Positions 44,542-53,423 are shown, numbered from the stretch's first letter. The stretch: DNA of 64,000 bases from Vibrio sp. SCSIO 43137 (GCF_028201475.1 NZ_CP116383.1:1860001-1924000); one strand, 5' to 3'. The notes: generated by a model not told the origin, from the sequence alone. Numbers and translations are program-made.

Positions 44542-45178
44542 ATTAATTCCACTTTTTTTCAAAAAATTTAATAGTCAGAGCATTTATCTAACGCTCTTTT
44601 GTTATTTTCAGAAACGAAACCGCCCAACTTCAATAAGTTAAAAACCGTTTGACCATCTGAGTTCGAAACAAAATTCTCACTAATTAAAATTTTCGTCAAA
44701 TGCGAAAAGATAAAACAATAAAACCTCATATATCATTAACTTACATTTATAATTTTGAATTATAAAAGATTTATAAAGGAGTTATAAATAACAATAAGAC
44801 CGTAAAAATCACTATAAGTACATATAAAGAATCACCAAACAATATAAAAGTACAGACACTCAAACAACCAATTTTTTTAGCTTAATTAGCAACATTAACC
44901 TATATATACAATATATTTCACCACCCAAAGGGGCATAATCAGAATTAAAAGCCGACTTGCTGCTTATTTTGCCACAAATAGAAAATATTGAATTTTATAG
45001 GTGATATCAATCACATAGTATGAAAATAACAAAAGGAGAACATAAAATCTGACTAAAACAGAAAAGCTGGTAAAAAATGATTATTAAAGAAAGGTAAATA
45101 TTATTGATAACGGATGACACCTTTTAAACTGCATGCTAACATCCGAAAACAGTGAGCATTTATTAGAAGTAAAAGATA
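44542..45178. other. AT-rich intergenic region between porin and ToxR-like gene
   Basis: 637 bases, very AT-rich, with no supported ORF. Holds the promoters of both divergent genes. I saw no strong ToxR-box match by eye. Several poly-A/T tracts suggest H-NS binding or bent DNA. Confidence 0.5.
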
Positions 45179-45943
45179 ATGTTTAACAAAAAGTATTTAA
45201 TCAACGAGAATCATTTATTCGACCCTGAAAGAAAAACCATTTCTGTTCAATATGAAGATAAAAGGGATATTATTCTTGGTAATAATGAGAGTGATATTTT
45301 CCTTACCCTTATTGAACGAAGACCAGAAGTATTAAGTAAAGAAGATCTGGTGGAACTGGTATGGGAAGATAAAGGTTCAGCAGTTTACGGCTCGAGTGTT
45401 GTTCAATCTATATCAACTCTGAGAAAAACCCTGAATGATTCAACAAAATCACCGCTATTTATAAGAACTGTACCGAGAAAAGGGTATCAGTTTGTTGGTA
45501 TTATTAGCGATATCATTGAAGAAAAACCAATTGTTGAACCTGTTATTAACGCGGAAGAAACAACTAGCACAGTAAATATACAAGCCCCAACTAAGTTTAC
45601 AACGGCTTCAAATAATAAGTTGCCGCTTATAGTGTTAGCAATGCTGTCGTTTTGTATATGTGGCTATTTACTCTACTCGTCAAAGCAACAGACTAAGCCT
45701 ACTGATCTTATCAGTGTTGGTGACTATAAAGGTATTCCGGTCTTTAGTTTCGGTCAGAATCCGGAGAAAGGTGTCGAGGCTATTTAGATAACATCTAGCC
45801 TGACAGACTTGATGACGGATTCCCCGGAGATAGAGCGATTTATTATCGCCTCCAGCTATAAAGGCGATTTAATAGTCAATACCATATACAATAACCAACT
45901 GAAAAATAAAACATTTATAATCAACAAACATCTTATTAAGTAA
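45179..45943 (+). pseudogene. ToxR-like transmembrane regulator with an in-frame amber codon
   Basis: Winged-helix domain of the OmpR type at the N-terminus (residues about 15-110: VLSKEDLVELVWE, SSVVQSISTLRKTLND, IRTVPRKGYQFVG), a linker, one membrane span (about 149-167) and a periplasmic part. A TAG stop lies at 45785-45787 (after residue 202), but the same frame goes on for 51 more codons (ITSSLTDLM, IERFIIASSYKGDL, INKHLIK) to a TAA at 45941, and that text reads as the missing end of the periplasmic domain. So the gene either makes a truncated protein, is a recent pseudogene, or is read through. Followed by a ToxS-like gene. Confidence 0.8.
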
Positions 45944-45961
45944 CAGCAATAAAGATAAATT

Positions 45962-46516
45962 ATGAAGAAGTACCTCAGCTCCTACACACTGATTATTGTT
46001 CCACTTTTAGTATTGCCAATCATTGTGATTTACAAGCTTACTCAACATAACTACACAGAGTTTCTGTCGTCTAAGACCTGGCACTCTGAAAGAGTTATCT
46101 TTGTTAATCCCGATGATAACCGCCTGAAAATTAACAATGTAGCAGGTGCACGAATCAATATTGACGGCAATATGAAGTTCTTCGATAACTCATCTTACGT
46201 ACAAGGCGTAAATATCAGAGTCTATGATGCAGAAGATCTTGAGATTTATTATATAAAGATGTTTATACCCGGGGCGTGGTCGGAGAATCAGGGACATTTG
46301 TTTCTTAAGTCGGATATAAAGCGGATTGAGGTTATCGATATCAATACTGGTGACAGGGAAAATAAAGAACTGGTCGAGTTTTTTAAAATGATGAGCGTTA
46401 CTAGCTTCAATAATTTTCTTTCATTAGATATTATCGATACAAATACTATTATCACTACAAATATAGACTTATTATCAGTCGTCTGGTACGGAATTGAGCG
46501 TTCAAGTAGTAATTAA
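45962..46516 (+). CDS. ToxS-like membrane partner protein
   Basis: 184 aa: one N-terminal membrane segment (about 9-26) and a periplasmic domain with FLSSKTWHSERVIF, INIDGNMKFFDNSSYVQGVNIRVYD, which has the layout of ToxS (FL-S-W at the start, SNVKYL-like strand later). It follows the ToxR-like gene by 18 bases from the restored stop, as toxS follows toxR. ToxS stabilises ToxR, so the truncated partner makes this gene's role doubtful. Similarity is remote. Confidence 0.65.
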   Translation: MKKYLSSYTLIIVPLLVLPIIVIYKLTQHNYTEFLSSKTWHSERVIFVNPDDNRLKINNVAGARINIDGNMKFFDNSSYVQGVNIRVYDAEDLEIYYIKMFIPGAWSENQGHLFLKSDIKRIEVIDINTGDRENKELVEFFKMMSVTSFNNFLSLDIIDTNTIITTNIDLLSVVWYGIERSSSN

Positions 46517-47060
46517 TCGATTCCTGGGCACTAAGCTCAGGAAGCTTAAAAATATATAAATATAAATTAAACAGTACCAACCTCATCAACCAGAAATGAA
46601 CGTTAACAAGAAAGATAGTCACGGCCATTATCTTATTTAAATTTAAACATAGCGAGAGACGCAATTTTCTCTATTTTATCTACTGGTTACATACTAATTC
46701 TTGTTGACCAATTTATTGCCTCTCTTATGTACAACAACCATAATACCCTCTGGTACTATTGCACTCAGGCTCCTCTCCAAATTTATAAGTAAATCTCACC
46801 GTTATCGGGCAAAGGTATGCTGTAGTGGGTTAAGGCAGGGTTAAAACTCGTTAACCTTATTGCGGAAATAAAGATGGCATAATATAGGCGACAACGACGC
46901 GGCCGGCTAGGTGCGGCCGGCTTCGGACACGAGGTTCCTCGTGCAATTCAAAGCCTTGAAATAGCAAAAGCCCCTAGTATTTCTACTAGGGTCTCTTAGA
47001 ATTTGGAGCGTCGCGGCCGGCTGCGGGCACGGGGTGAGAGCTCGTGATGCTAAAAAGAAC
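46517..47060. other. Non-coding stretch ending in tRNA-Gly fragments and repeats
   Basis: 46517-46890 shows no gene I can support. From 46891 it holds GC-rich repeats: GCGGCCGGC strings, a 98-base repeat (46913-47010) with a terminator hairpin, and a decayed tRNA-Gly 3' end (about 47004-47050) before the IS30-family element. Confidence 0.55.
46913..47010. repeat. 98-base direct repeat R1
   Basis: Starts GCGGCCGGCTTCGG and ends ATTTGGAGCG; matches the block at 48379-48476 in 94 of 98 positions in the same orientation. Contains the hairpin CCCTAGTA-TTTC-TACTAGGG (46972-46991), a minus-strand terminator, and a T-arm-like CACGAGGTTCCTCGTG. Confidence 0.85.
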
Positions 47061-48296
47061 GATTGTAGATTCAAGGGATCATAGCAACACCTTTTTCAAT
47101 CATGTGCGATGGTGTTTTAAATTTCAATGTTTTCCGCGGGCGTTCATTTAATTGACATGCCACCTTATTAAGGGTTTCCTGCGAGTGCAGCGATAAATTA
47201 GTTTTTTTAGGGAAGTACTGTCTAATCAGGCTATTAGTATTCTCATTCGTTCCTCTTTGCCATGGGCATTGAGGGTCACAAAAATAAACGGGGATACCTA
47301 TTTCCTTTGTCAGATCAGCGTGTTTAGCTAGTTCCATCCCTCTATCCCAAGTTAATGACTTTCGATATTCAGCAGGCATTTTTTTAAATACAGTTAATAA
47401 CGCTGTATGGACTGACTCGGCGTCTTTTCCTGCAAGTTTGAGGATGATTGTGAAGCGAGATTTTCTATCTACAAGAGTGGCGATATGTGTATTCTTTGAA
47501 CCTGATACAAGATCACCTTCCCAGTGACCTACTGACTTACGATTCTCAATGTTCTTGGAACGTTCATGTATGGACACACCGTTCACAATGCTCGTGAAAC
47601 TTCTATCACCGCTTCGTCGATGATGTCGGCTGTGACGCATCGGCCTACCTCTGCGTAGATGCTGAGTGAAGGAGTGATGAATAATACTTTTGGCTCGGAT
47701 ATACATTGATTTATAAATGGTTTCATGTGATATCTGCATGCTTTTTCTACGTGGATATTGAACTCTCAACCAACCTGATATTTGTTCGGGAGACCACTTC
47801 AGTTCAAGTTTTGATACGACAATCCCTCTGAGTTCAGTGTTGCGTTCTAAAGCTCCAAGCTTTGGACGTTTAGCCATACGTTTTGCTCGGTTGTCTGCAT
47901 TAACAGCTTTGTAATAACGACGACCTCGGTTGCGTGCAACCTCTCTCGAAATTGTTGAAGGAGAGCGGTTTAGCATGCGAGCAATAGCTCGTAGCGACAT
48001 TTTGGCAGATAGAGCAACTCTGATTTCCTCTCGTTCTTCCAGAGTTAAGTGTTGCTTGTTCCTTTTTCGTGTATTGGGTTTGATGCCCCCAGTTTCACGT
48101 AATGCTGTAAATACAGTACCTGGTGCTGCGTTTAATATTCGGCCAATATCGCTATATCCAGTACCTTGTTTCCATAAATTAAATACGAGATCTTTCTCTT
48201 CTTGAGTAAACGTACGTTTTGCTCGTTTCATCATTGGTGTCCATGCAAATCAGTATTTTAGTAAAACTGTTGCGATGACCAATTGAATCTACAATC
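47061..48296 (-). mobile_element. IS30-family insertion sequence
   Basis: 1236-bp element with 29-base terminal inverted repeats, left 47061-47089 and right 48268-48296, matching in 25 of 29 positions (both begin GATTGTAGATTCAA from the outer end). A two-base direct repeat AC flanks it, which fits IS30-family target duplication. It holds one intact transposase gene on the minus strand. It is inserted in the decayed tRNA-Gly repeat array. Confidence 0.9.
47071..48234 (-). CDS. IS30-family transposase
   Basis: 387 aa. Seen: N-terminal HTH (about 10-45), a second HTH with LTLEEREEIRVALSAKMSLRAIARMLNRSPSTISREV, and the DDE catalytic core: WEGDLV (first Asp), LTWDRGMELAKH (second Asp) and WQRGTNENTNSLIRQYFPK (catalytic Glu). 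No frameshift or stop breaks it, so the element looks functional. Its stop lies inside the left inverted repeat. Confidence 0.95.
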   Translation of the reverse strand: MMKRAKRTFTQEEKDLVFNLWKQGTGYSDIGRILNAAPGTVFTALRETGGIKPNTRKRNKQHLTLEEREEIRVALSAKMSLRAIARMLNRSPSTISREVARNRGRRYYKAVNADNRAKRMAKRPKLGALERNTELRGIVVSKLELKWSPEQISGWLRVQYPRRKSMQISHETIYKSMYIRAKSIIHHSFTQHLRRGRPMRHSRHHRRSGDRSFTSIVNGVSIHERSKNIENRKSVGHWEGDLVSGSKNTHIATLVDRKSRFTIILKLAGKDAESVHTALLTVFKKMPAEYRKSLTWDRGMELAKHADLTKEIGIPVYFCDPQCPWQRGTNENTNSLIRQYFPKKTNLSLHSQETLNKVACQLNERPRKTLKFKTPSHMIEKGVAMIP

Positions 48297-48336
48297 ACCA
48301 CCTTCATAGAAGGTAGTTTCAAATTGACAATGAAAA

Positions 48337-48361
48337 AGCCCGCTCATTTCTGAGCGGGCTT
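48337..48361 (-). terminator. Terminator-type hairpin in the tRNA array
   Basis: AGCCCGCTCA-TTTC-TGAGCGGGCT: a 10-11-bp stem; on the minus strand followed by TTTTTC. One of the repeated terminators behind tRNA-Gly-like 3' ends. Confidence 0.8.
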
Positions 48362-48378
48362 CTCTAATTTGAAGCGTC

Positions 48379-48476
48379 GCGGCCGGCTTCGGACACGAGG
48401 TTCCTCGTGCAATTCAAAGCCCTGAGATAGCAAAAGACCCTAGTATTTCTACTAGGGTCTCTTTGAATTTGGAGCG
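48379..48476. repeat. 98-base direct repeat R2
   Basis: Second copy of the repeat at 46913-47010 (four mismatches). Its end overlaps the 3' end of the intact tRNA-Gly gene, showing that the repeat arose from a duplicated tRNA-Gly 3' region. Carries the hairpin AGACCCTAGTA-TTTC-TACTAGGGTCT (48435-48460). Confidence 0.85.
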
Positions 48477-48545
48477 ACACACGAGGTTCGAACTCGTGAC
48501 CTCAACCTTGGCAAGGTTGCGCTCTACCAACTGAGCTAGTGTCGC
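48470..48545 (-). tRNA. tRNA-Gly (GCC)
   Basis: 76 nt with encoded CCA. Acceptor GCGACAC/GTGTCGC, D-arm TAGCTCAGTTGGTAGAGC, anticodon loop TTGCCAA with anticodon GCC, T-arm CACGAG-TTCGAAC-CTCGTG. Second member of a Leu-Gly pair on the minus strand. Confidence 0.97.
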
Positions 48546-48551
48546 ATAAGA

Positions 48552-48638
48552 TGGTGCCCCGGGCCGGACTTGAACCGGCACAGCGCGAACGCCGAGGGAT
48601 TTTAAATCCCTTGTGTCTACCAATTCCACCACCAGGGC
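48552..48638 (-). tRNA. tRNA-Leu (TAA)
   Basis: 87 nt with CCA, class II with a long variable arm. Acceptor GCCCTGG/CCGGGGC, anticodon loop TTTAAAA with anticodon TAA, T-arm GCCGG-TTCAAGT-CCGGC. It lies six bases upstream of the tRNA-Gly gene. Confidence 0.97.
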
Positions 48639-48794
48639 ACGCTTTTCAGCGATGGTAACACCATCTGCTCCCAACGCTATTGCGTCGGAACGGGATGTAC
48701 TTTACTGGATTGAAATTTTTCGTCAACAAGAAAATGTATTGTTTTGAACTGTATGGCTAAAAATCGGCCTAACCACACTGTTTTGAACAGATTG

Positions 48795-50543
48795 TCACCT
48801 ATTAACCCTTTGCACATCTCTGTTTTTCTGTCGCTGCCTGCCTTTATCAAGCCATTCAACCATTACCTGCTTAATCTCGTCGGCCGTATAGGGTTTGCTT
48901 AGTATGTCGTCCATTCCTGACTCTATACACATTTGGCGTTCTTCAAGGGTGGAGGCGGCCGTTAAGGCAATAATAGGTGTGTTTATGCCCTGCTCTCTTA
49001 AGCGTTCTGTTGCCTGATAGCCATCCATTTCCGGCATTCTGCAGTCCATAAACACCATATGGTAATTTTTGCTATTAACCGCCGTTATAGCCTCCAGACC
49101 ATTGCTGCAAATGTCCGGCTCTACACCTATCTTTCCGAGCATCTGTTTTACGATAAGCTGATTCAGGCTGGTATCATCAACCACCAGCACACGGACACTC
49201 TGCCAGTTTATATGCGGTTGTTCGCTGACCAGCACACCCTGAGCACATTCGGCAGAGTCTCCTTCAGCTACGGCCAGACTGAGCCGGAAACAGGTTCCTT
49301 TGCCGGGTTCACTTTCACACTCAATAGTGCCGTTCATTAAATCTGCAAGGTTCTTACAGATGGCTAACCCAAGGCCTGTACCTTCAAACGTCCGGCTACT
49401 TGACCTATCTGCCTGAATAAAGGGGTCATATAGGGACTCCATCGCCTGTCTGGCGATTCCTATACCTGTATCTGTCACTTCAAAAGTTAATGTTCCACAG
49501 CGCCAGGCTGCATCGAGGGTTACACTGCCCTCTCGGGTGAATTTAAATGCATTACCGATTAAATTCACAAGTATCTGCTTGATACGTTCCTGATCCCCTA
49601 AGAGCACCTGTGGAATTCCGTCTGTTTCCACTAAAAACTCAACACCAGACTCTTCTGACTTAGCAGCAAAAATGCCATTTATTGATTGCTCCAATTGCTG
49701 CCACATAAAGTGTTTAGGCACTATCTCCATCATTCCGGCGTTCATTTTGCTGAAATCCAGCAAATCGTTGATTAGTACCCTAAGCAACTCACCGCCCTGA
49801 GAAAGGTTTTGTAAATACTCTTGCTGCTCATCATTCATTACCGTTCGTTGCAGCAAATCCACACTGCCTAACACCCCATTTAAAGGGGTTCGCAACTCGT
49901 GGTTTATCATAGCAACAAATTCTTTTGTGGCTTTTTCTGACTCTTCCGCCCGTAACCTAAGTTCCACCTCTCTCTGCCACAGCAGACTGCGACTGAGCGC
50001 TACCTTTATCAGTTCCCCGATAAGCGCTAACTTAGTGCTGATTGTCTCTCTGTCTACTTCACTTGTATCGAGTATAAAAACGAAACCGGCAACCTGTTTT
50101 CGCTCAACCATTATCGGCATAAAAAGGCGGTTTTCTTCCCAGCAGTTAAAGCGACAATAACTGTTTTCACAACCCTGAAGTTTTGTGTTTCCGTATAGAT
50201 ACACAGGCAGTTCAGGAAAGGTTTCCTCATTCAGATAAAGTAGTGAATCAGTAACGAGCGGGTTTTCAGTGATCTGACGGACAAATGAGTGCAGTTGTAT
50301 CTCATCCAGTTTTTTTGCCAGAAATGAGTGACCGAAACTAATTAACACCCGGTCAATATGGTCTTCAAACTCAAACTTACGCAAATGTTGTTCTGAGCGC
50401 TTTTCCAGCTGTTTCATCGCTGACTGCAACTGACTGTTTATCTGGTATAACTCCAGACTCTTATCTTCCAGTAGTTTCTCTGCGGCTTTGCGCGCCAGCG
50501 TCTCTCGTTTCAGCTTACGTTCAAGATGAGAGATATTTTCCAT
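48795..50543 (-). CDS. Hybrid sensor kinase associated with H-NOX
   Basis: 582 aa, no membrane segment. Order: N-terminal coiled coil (about 5-55), GAF-like region with CENSYCRFNC, HisKA with His215 in AMINHELRTPLNG, HATPase (NLIGNAFKF, TGIGIA, GTGLGLAICKN), and a C-terminal receiver domain with VLVVDDTSLNQ and the phospho-acceptor Asp in VFMDCRMPEMDG. It overlaps nothing and sits four bases after the H-NOX gene. H-NOX proteins bound to NO typically inhibit such kinases; as in HqsK of vibrios it may feed the quorum-sensing phosphorelay. That role is inferred from the operon. Confidence 0.88.
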   Translation of the reverse strand: MENISHLERKLKRETLARKAAEKLLEDKSLELYQINSQLQSAMKQLEKRSEQHLRKFEFEDHIDRVLISFGHSFLAKKLDEIQLHSFVRQITENPLVTDSLLYLNEETFPELPVYLYGNTKLQGCENSYCRFNCWEENRLFMPIMVERKQVAGFVFILDTSEVDRETISTKLALIGELIKVALSRSLLWQREVELRLRAEESEKATKEFVAMINHELRTPLNGVLGSVDLLQRTVMNDEQQEYLQNLSQGGELLRVLINDLLDFSKMNAGMMEIVPKHFMWQQLEQSINGIFAAKSEESGVEFLVETDGIPQVLLGDQERIKQILVNLIGNAFKFTREGSVTLDAAWRCGTLTFEVTDTGIGIARQAMESLYDPFIQADRSSSRTFEGTGLGLAICKNLADLMNGTIECESEPGKGTCFRLSLAVAEGDSAECAQGVLVSEQPHINWQSVRVLVVDDTSLNQLIVKQMLGKIGVEPDICSNGLEAITAVNSKNYHMVFMDCRMPEMDGYQATERLREQGINTPIIALTAASTLEERQMCIESGMDDILSKPYTADEIKQVMVEWLDKGRQRQKNRDVQRVNR

Positions 50544-50547
50544 AACT

Positions 50548-51087
50548 TCAGCTCTTAGTCAGTGCGAAGCGGACCAACTGTCCGTCTGCCTGGGTGTTTA
50601 TCATCTCTATTTCAATCTGTTCATTAAAATGTCTGGCACAACCTTTTATCAACCCGAAGCAGACATGGCTCATGCAACGCACGCTACGGTAGTCAAATAC
50701 CATCTCTGTTTCATTTTCACTGATAAATTCAAAGGCAGGCGGTTTAGCATCAGGATAGAGCTTCTTTACTTCGACATGAATATACTCTTCTACATGACGG
50801 ACAAACTGAAACGCGCTATTACATCCTTTCAGCTCTGCCTTATTCGGAATGGTGTTATAAAGATGAACAAATACGCTTTCGCCAAACACCTGCTGCAAAT
50901 CCGTTGCAGATACACCAGTAATGTCACTAAGAGCCACTATAAGTTTGACCAGATCGCCATGACCATATGAGCCGACAGAAGTATAAATGCCTTCATCTCC
51001 GGCCCTGTCCAGCATGGCATCTAATACTTCCAGACCAAACTTTTCTTCAACTAACTGCATAAATTCGGTAAAGATAATTCCCTTCAC
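50548..51087 (-). CDS. H-NOX heme-NO-binding protein
   Basis: 179 aa. Seen: heme-ligating His104 in HVEVKKLYP and the YxSxR heme-propionate motif (Tyr133, Ser135, Arg137) in FDYRSVR. These define the family. Cytoplasmic sensor of nitric oxide that controls the kinase encoded just downstream. GTG start at 51087, preceded by GAGGG seven bases away. No Tyr that would favour oxygen binding is obvious by eye. Function in NO sensing is strongly supported. Confidence 0.95.
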   Translation of the reverse strand: MKGIIFTEFMQLVEEKFGLEVLDAMLDRAGDEGIYTSVGSYGHGDLVKLIVALSDITGVSATDLQQVFGESVFVHLYNTIPNKAELKGCNSAFQFVRHVEEYIHVEVKKLYPDAKPPAFEFISENETEMVFDYRSVRCMSHVCFGLIKGCARHFNEQIEIEMINTQADGQLVRFALTKS

Positions 51088-51243
51088 TGTTAATCCCTCG
51101 CCGTCTTCCGTGACCAGCCCGGATGCCTTTGATCAAAGCTATTGTTAATTAGCCATTATTTGCTTCACAGGTTAAGAATGAGTGATAAAGTCTAGATTTT
51201 CAATTTTTTTCAGTAAGATAGCGTTTATTTTCAGCTACTAGAA

Positions 51244-52485
51244 CTACATAGAGAGGGTGAGTTTACCCGGGCTTGATTGTTGCAGTTTTTTCAGGGAAGC
51301 CCCGTCCATCTGAACATTGGCAAACCAGAAAGGAGCAAGTTTATCAATAAAGACATTGCTTGCTTTCATGGTGTCGTAAATGGAAAACGCTCTTGCCTGT
51401 GCAAGGGCAACACCATGAAGTGAGCGAGCCAGCACTGGGGTTTGCTCAATATCTTCGATTAAGGCATTCTTCAGGTGCACCCCACGAGGCCCCCAGTCAA
51501 TATAATCAATAATATTCTGCGTTAGCTGTTTATCAAGCTTACATAAAACCGACGGTAACACAGACAGGGTTGGCGTTACTTCAGAACAAGCAAAATATTC
51601 GCTCATCTGTTCATTATCACGAAAATCCTGCATTACTGAAATTAAGGCATCTTCAAATATCTGACTAAAGTAGTTACACACCGCAAAGTAAGAGAAAGCT
51701 CTAATCATACCAATTAATACTCCCTCGTCGGGTTCCTTATAGCCTGCATCATTAAGACGCATTCTGGTTACATTAGCCATCACTATGGCATGTTGCCAGA
51801 TTTTAGGGGCGATAAGACGGGTGTTTTTATCCGACCATTTCAGCAAAGGCCGAGCCATCAAAACCGGGAATAGTTTTCTGCAGTTTTCAATTCCCATATA
51901 GCCGATGGCGACTTTGGCATCTTTAGTCTGTTTCGGATATTTACCCAGTAATTTACAAAAGGTGTCGTTGCCGACTAAATCCAACACACTATTGCTTAGG
52001 GGTGAGCTTAAGGTAGCAAGAGTACCCAGACGGGAGAAGCTGAGTGAAGCAGAATACGCAAAAGAGACAAAATGACCAAAATCCGGAAATCCCCATAAAA
52101 GCTTCTGAACACTCATCTGCGACAAACGATCCAACATCATTTTTTCCGTAGTAACCGACACCCTCTTAACCACTTTATCTAAAACCAGTTGCCTCTCTTC
52201 TAGTTTTTCCCGGCGCTCAACCACTCTCTGCTTTTCACACTGTAACAGTATCCGTTGGTTTTCAGTGATACGCTCTTTCTCTTCAAATATCACTGAGTCA
52301 CAGTATTTACCCTGCAAGCTCAACAGACTATCTACATCCGACTGATCGACAATATACTTCATACTCACTACCCATTGAGCATGCCGTTGTACCGTTTGTT
52401 CAGCCACTTTACGGGCTGCATCTTCAGCTTTACTTTCGTATCTCTTGTCGCTAAATAGCTTCTGGGTCAAATCTGCTGAGCTCAA
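51244..52485 (-). CDS. HDOD-domain signalling protein
   Basis: 413 aa from a TTG at 52485 with GGAGG six bases before it; the frame is open to 52554 but without ribosome site. Seen: N-terminal coiled coil (about 10-110) and an HDOD domain with GFPDFGHFVSFAYSAS, NDTFCKLLGKYP and IGYMGIENCRKLFPVLMAR, related to HD domains but lacking their full metal site. Function of such proteins is mostly unknown. Same strand as H-NOX and kinase, 156 bases upstream, maybe one unit. Confidence 0.8.
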   Translation of the reverse strand: MSSADLTQKLFSDKRYESKAEDAARKVAEQTVQRHAQWVVSMKYIVDQSDVDSLLSLQGKYCDSVIFEEKERITENQRILLQCEKQRVVERREKLEERQLVLDKVVKRVSVTTEKMMLDRLSQMSVQKLLWGFPDFGHFVSFAYSASLSFSRLGTLATLSSPLSNSVLDLVGNDTFCKLLGKYPKQTKDAKVAIGYMGIENCRKLFPVLMARPLLKWSDKNTRLIAPKIWQHAIVMANVTRMRLNDAGYKEPDEGVLIGMIRAFSYFAVCNYFSQIFEDALISVMQDFRDNEQMSEYFACSEVTPTLSVLPSVLCKLDKQLTQNIIDYIDWGPRGVHLKNALIEDIEQTPVLARSLHGVALAQARAFSIYDTMKASNVFIDKLAPFWFANVQMDGASLKKLQQSSPGKLTLSM

Positions 52486-52915
52486 TACAACCTCCGCTTT
52501 TAATAATCTTTTTATTATTAAGATTAAGTACAGCACAGATCTTGTGAATGTCACTGTAGATCAGCTCTATAAGTGGTTTTACCTGTGTCACTTCAAGCTA
52601 TTTTTGTATCAGCTGGTATCCGCTCTCATTGTTTGCCATCCGTGCAAAATTTTGCACAATACCATTACATTAGAATATTCTTCTATACATTTTTCATATA
52701 CAGTAGTTTCATAATGATATCAGGCGTTTAACAAGTAACTCATACAAATAAATCACATATATTTCATAATGTTATCAATAAAACTTTTTATAATCTGACT
52801 TGATGTAAGCCACAAAATAAACTATTTATACCCAAGTAACCTCAAGATTCAGAGCAATTTTATGAGGTGATTTGGATATATTAATTGTTATGTTATGGAC
52901 TTATAGGAAATTGAG
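52486..52915. other. Gene-free AT-rich region
   Basis: 430 bases between the divergent HDOD and CBM48 genes, AT-rich, with the promoters of both. No ORF with a good ribosome site. Nothing else was recognised. Confidence 0.4.
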
Positions 52916-53218
52916 ATGTTGACTAAGCGTTTTTTTAAAACCAAGGATGAAGTAGAAGTAACATTCGAATGGCCTCAGGGGGCTGAATCCACGGTTGCGG
53001 TTGCCGGAGATTTTAATGGCTGGGAAGCTATGCCGTTAAAGCTTAATAAAAAGAACAAATCTTACCGGCTAAAAGTAAGATTACCGAAGGGAGACAGTTT
53101 TCAGTTTCGCTATCTGATAGATGACTCTACATGGGAAAATGACCCTGCGGCTGATGACTATGTCAGAAATAGCTTCGGTACCGATAACAGCCTAATCTCT
53201 ACTGTAGAACAAGGCTAA
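52916..53218 (+). CDS. CBM48 (AMPK-type glycogen-binding) domain protein
   Basis: 100 aa, a single carbohydrate-binding module of the isoamylase-N type. Seen: VTFEWPQGAESTVAVAGDFNGWEAMPL with the typical GDFNGW, then FQFRYLIDDSTWENDPAADDYV. Stand-alone modules of this kind occur in many vibrios and are thought to bind alpha-glucans or link to regulation. A terminator follows. Confidence 0.9.
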   Translation: MLTKRFFKTKDEVEVTFEWPQGAESTVAVAGDFNGWEAMPLKLNKKNKSYRLKVRLPKGDSFQFRYLIDDSTWENDPAADDYVRNSFGTDNSLISTVEQG

Positions 53219-53237
53219 GCTAACAACAGATATTGAG

Positions 53238-53269
53238 AAGCCCTGATATATTTATCGGGGCTTTTTTCT
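53238..53269 (+). terminator. Terminator after the CBM48 gene
   Basis: AAGCCCTGATA, short loop, TATCGGGGCTT then TTTT: 11-bp stem with one T-G pair followed by a T-run. Confidence 0.8.
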
Positions 53270-53297
53270 GATGGTATTTTATTGAACCTATAACGAA

Positions 53298-53324
53298 AAA
53301 ACCCGACCATTTCTGATCGGGTTT
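53298..53324 (-). terminator. Terminator-type hairpin, array copy
   Basis: AAACCCGACCA-TTTC-TGATCGGGTTT, one mismatch; on the minus strand followed by TTTTCG. It lies behind the tRNA fragment at 53333-53378. Confidence 0.75.
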
Positions 53325-53332
53325 CTATAATT

Positions 53333-53378
53333 TGGAGCGACGCGACCGGCTGCGGGCACGAGGTGAGAACTCGTGATG
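53333..53378 (-). pseudogene. tRNA-Gly 3' fragment
   Basis: TCCA end with altered acceptor (CGTCGC) and a decayed T-arm CACGAG...CTCGTG. Only the 3' half is present; it carries no anticodon arm and is not a working tRNA. Confidence 0.75.
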
Positions 53379-53386
53379 TTAAAACG

Positions 53387-53418
53387 AAAAAACCCGCTCA
53401 TTTCTAAGCGGGTTTTTA
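53387..53418 (-). terminator. Terminator-type hairpin, array copy
   Basis: AAAACCCGCTCA-TTTC-TAAGCGGGTTTT (one T-C mismatch). On the minus strand a T-run follows. It follows the pseudo tRNA-Gly at 53424. Confidence 0.8.
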
Positions 53419-53423
53419 ATATT

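Noticed and set aside
44563..45178. Possible small RNA gene in the porin/ToxR-like intergenic region
   Set aside because: AT-rich and long enough, but no promoter-terminator pair could be recognised.
46455..46664. 69-codon minus-strand frame over the ToxS-like gene end
   Set aside because: It is hydrophobic by chance and antisense to the ToxS-like gene; no ribosome site.
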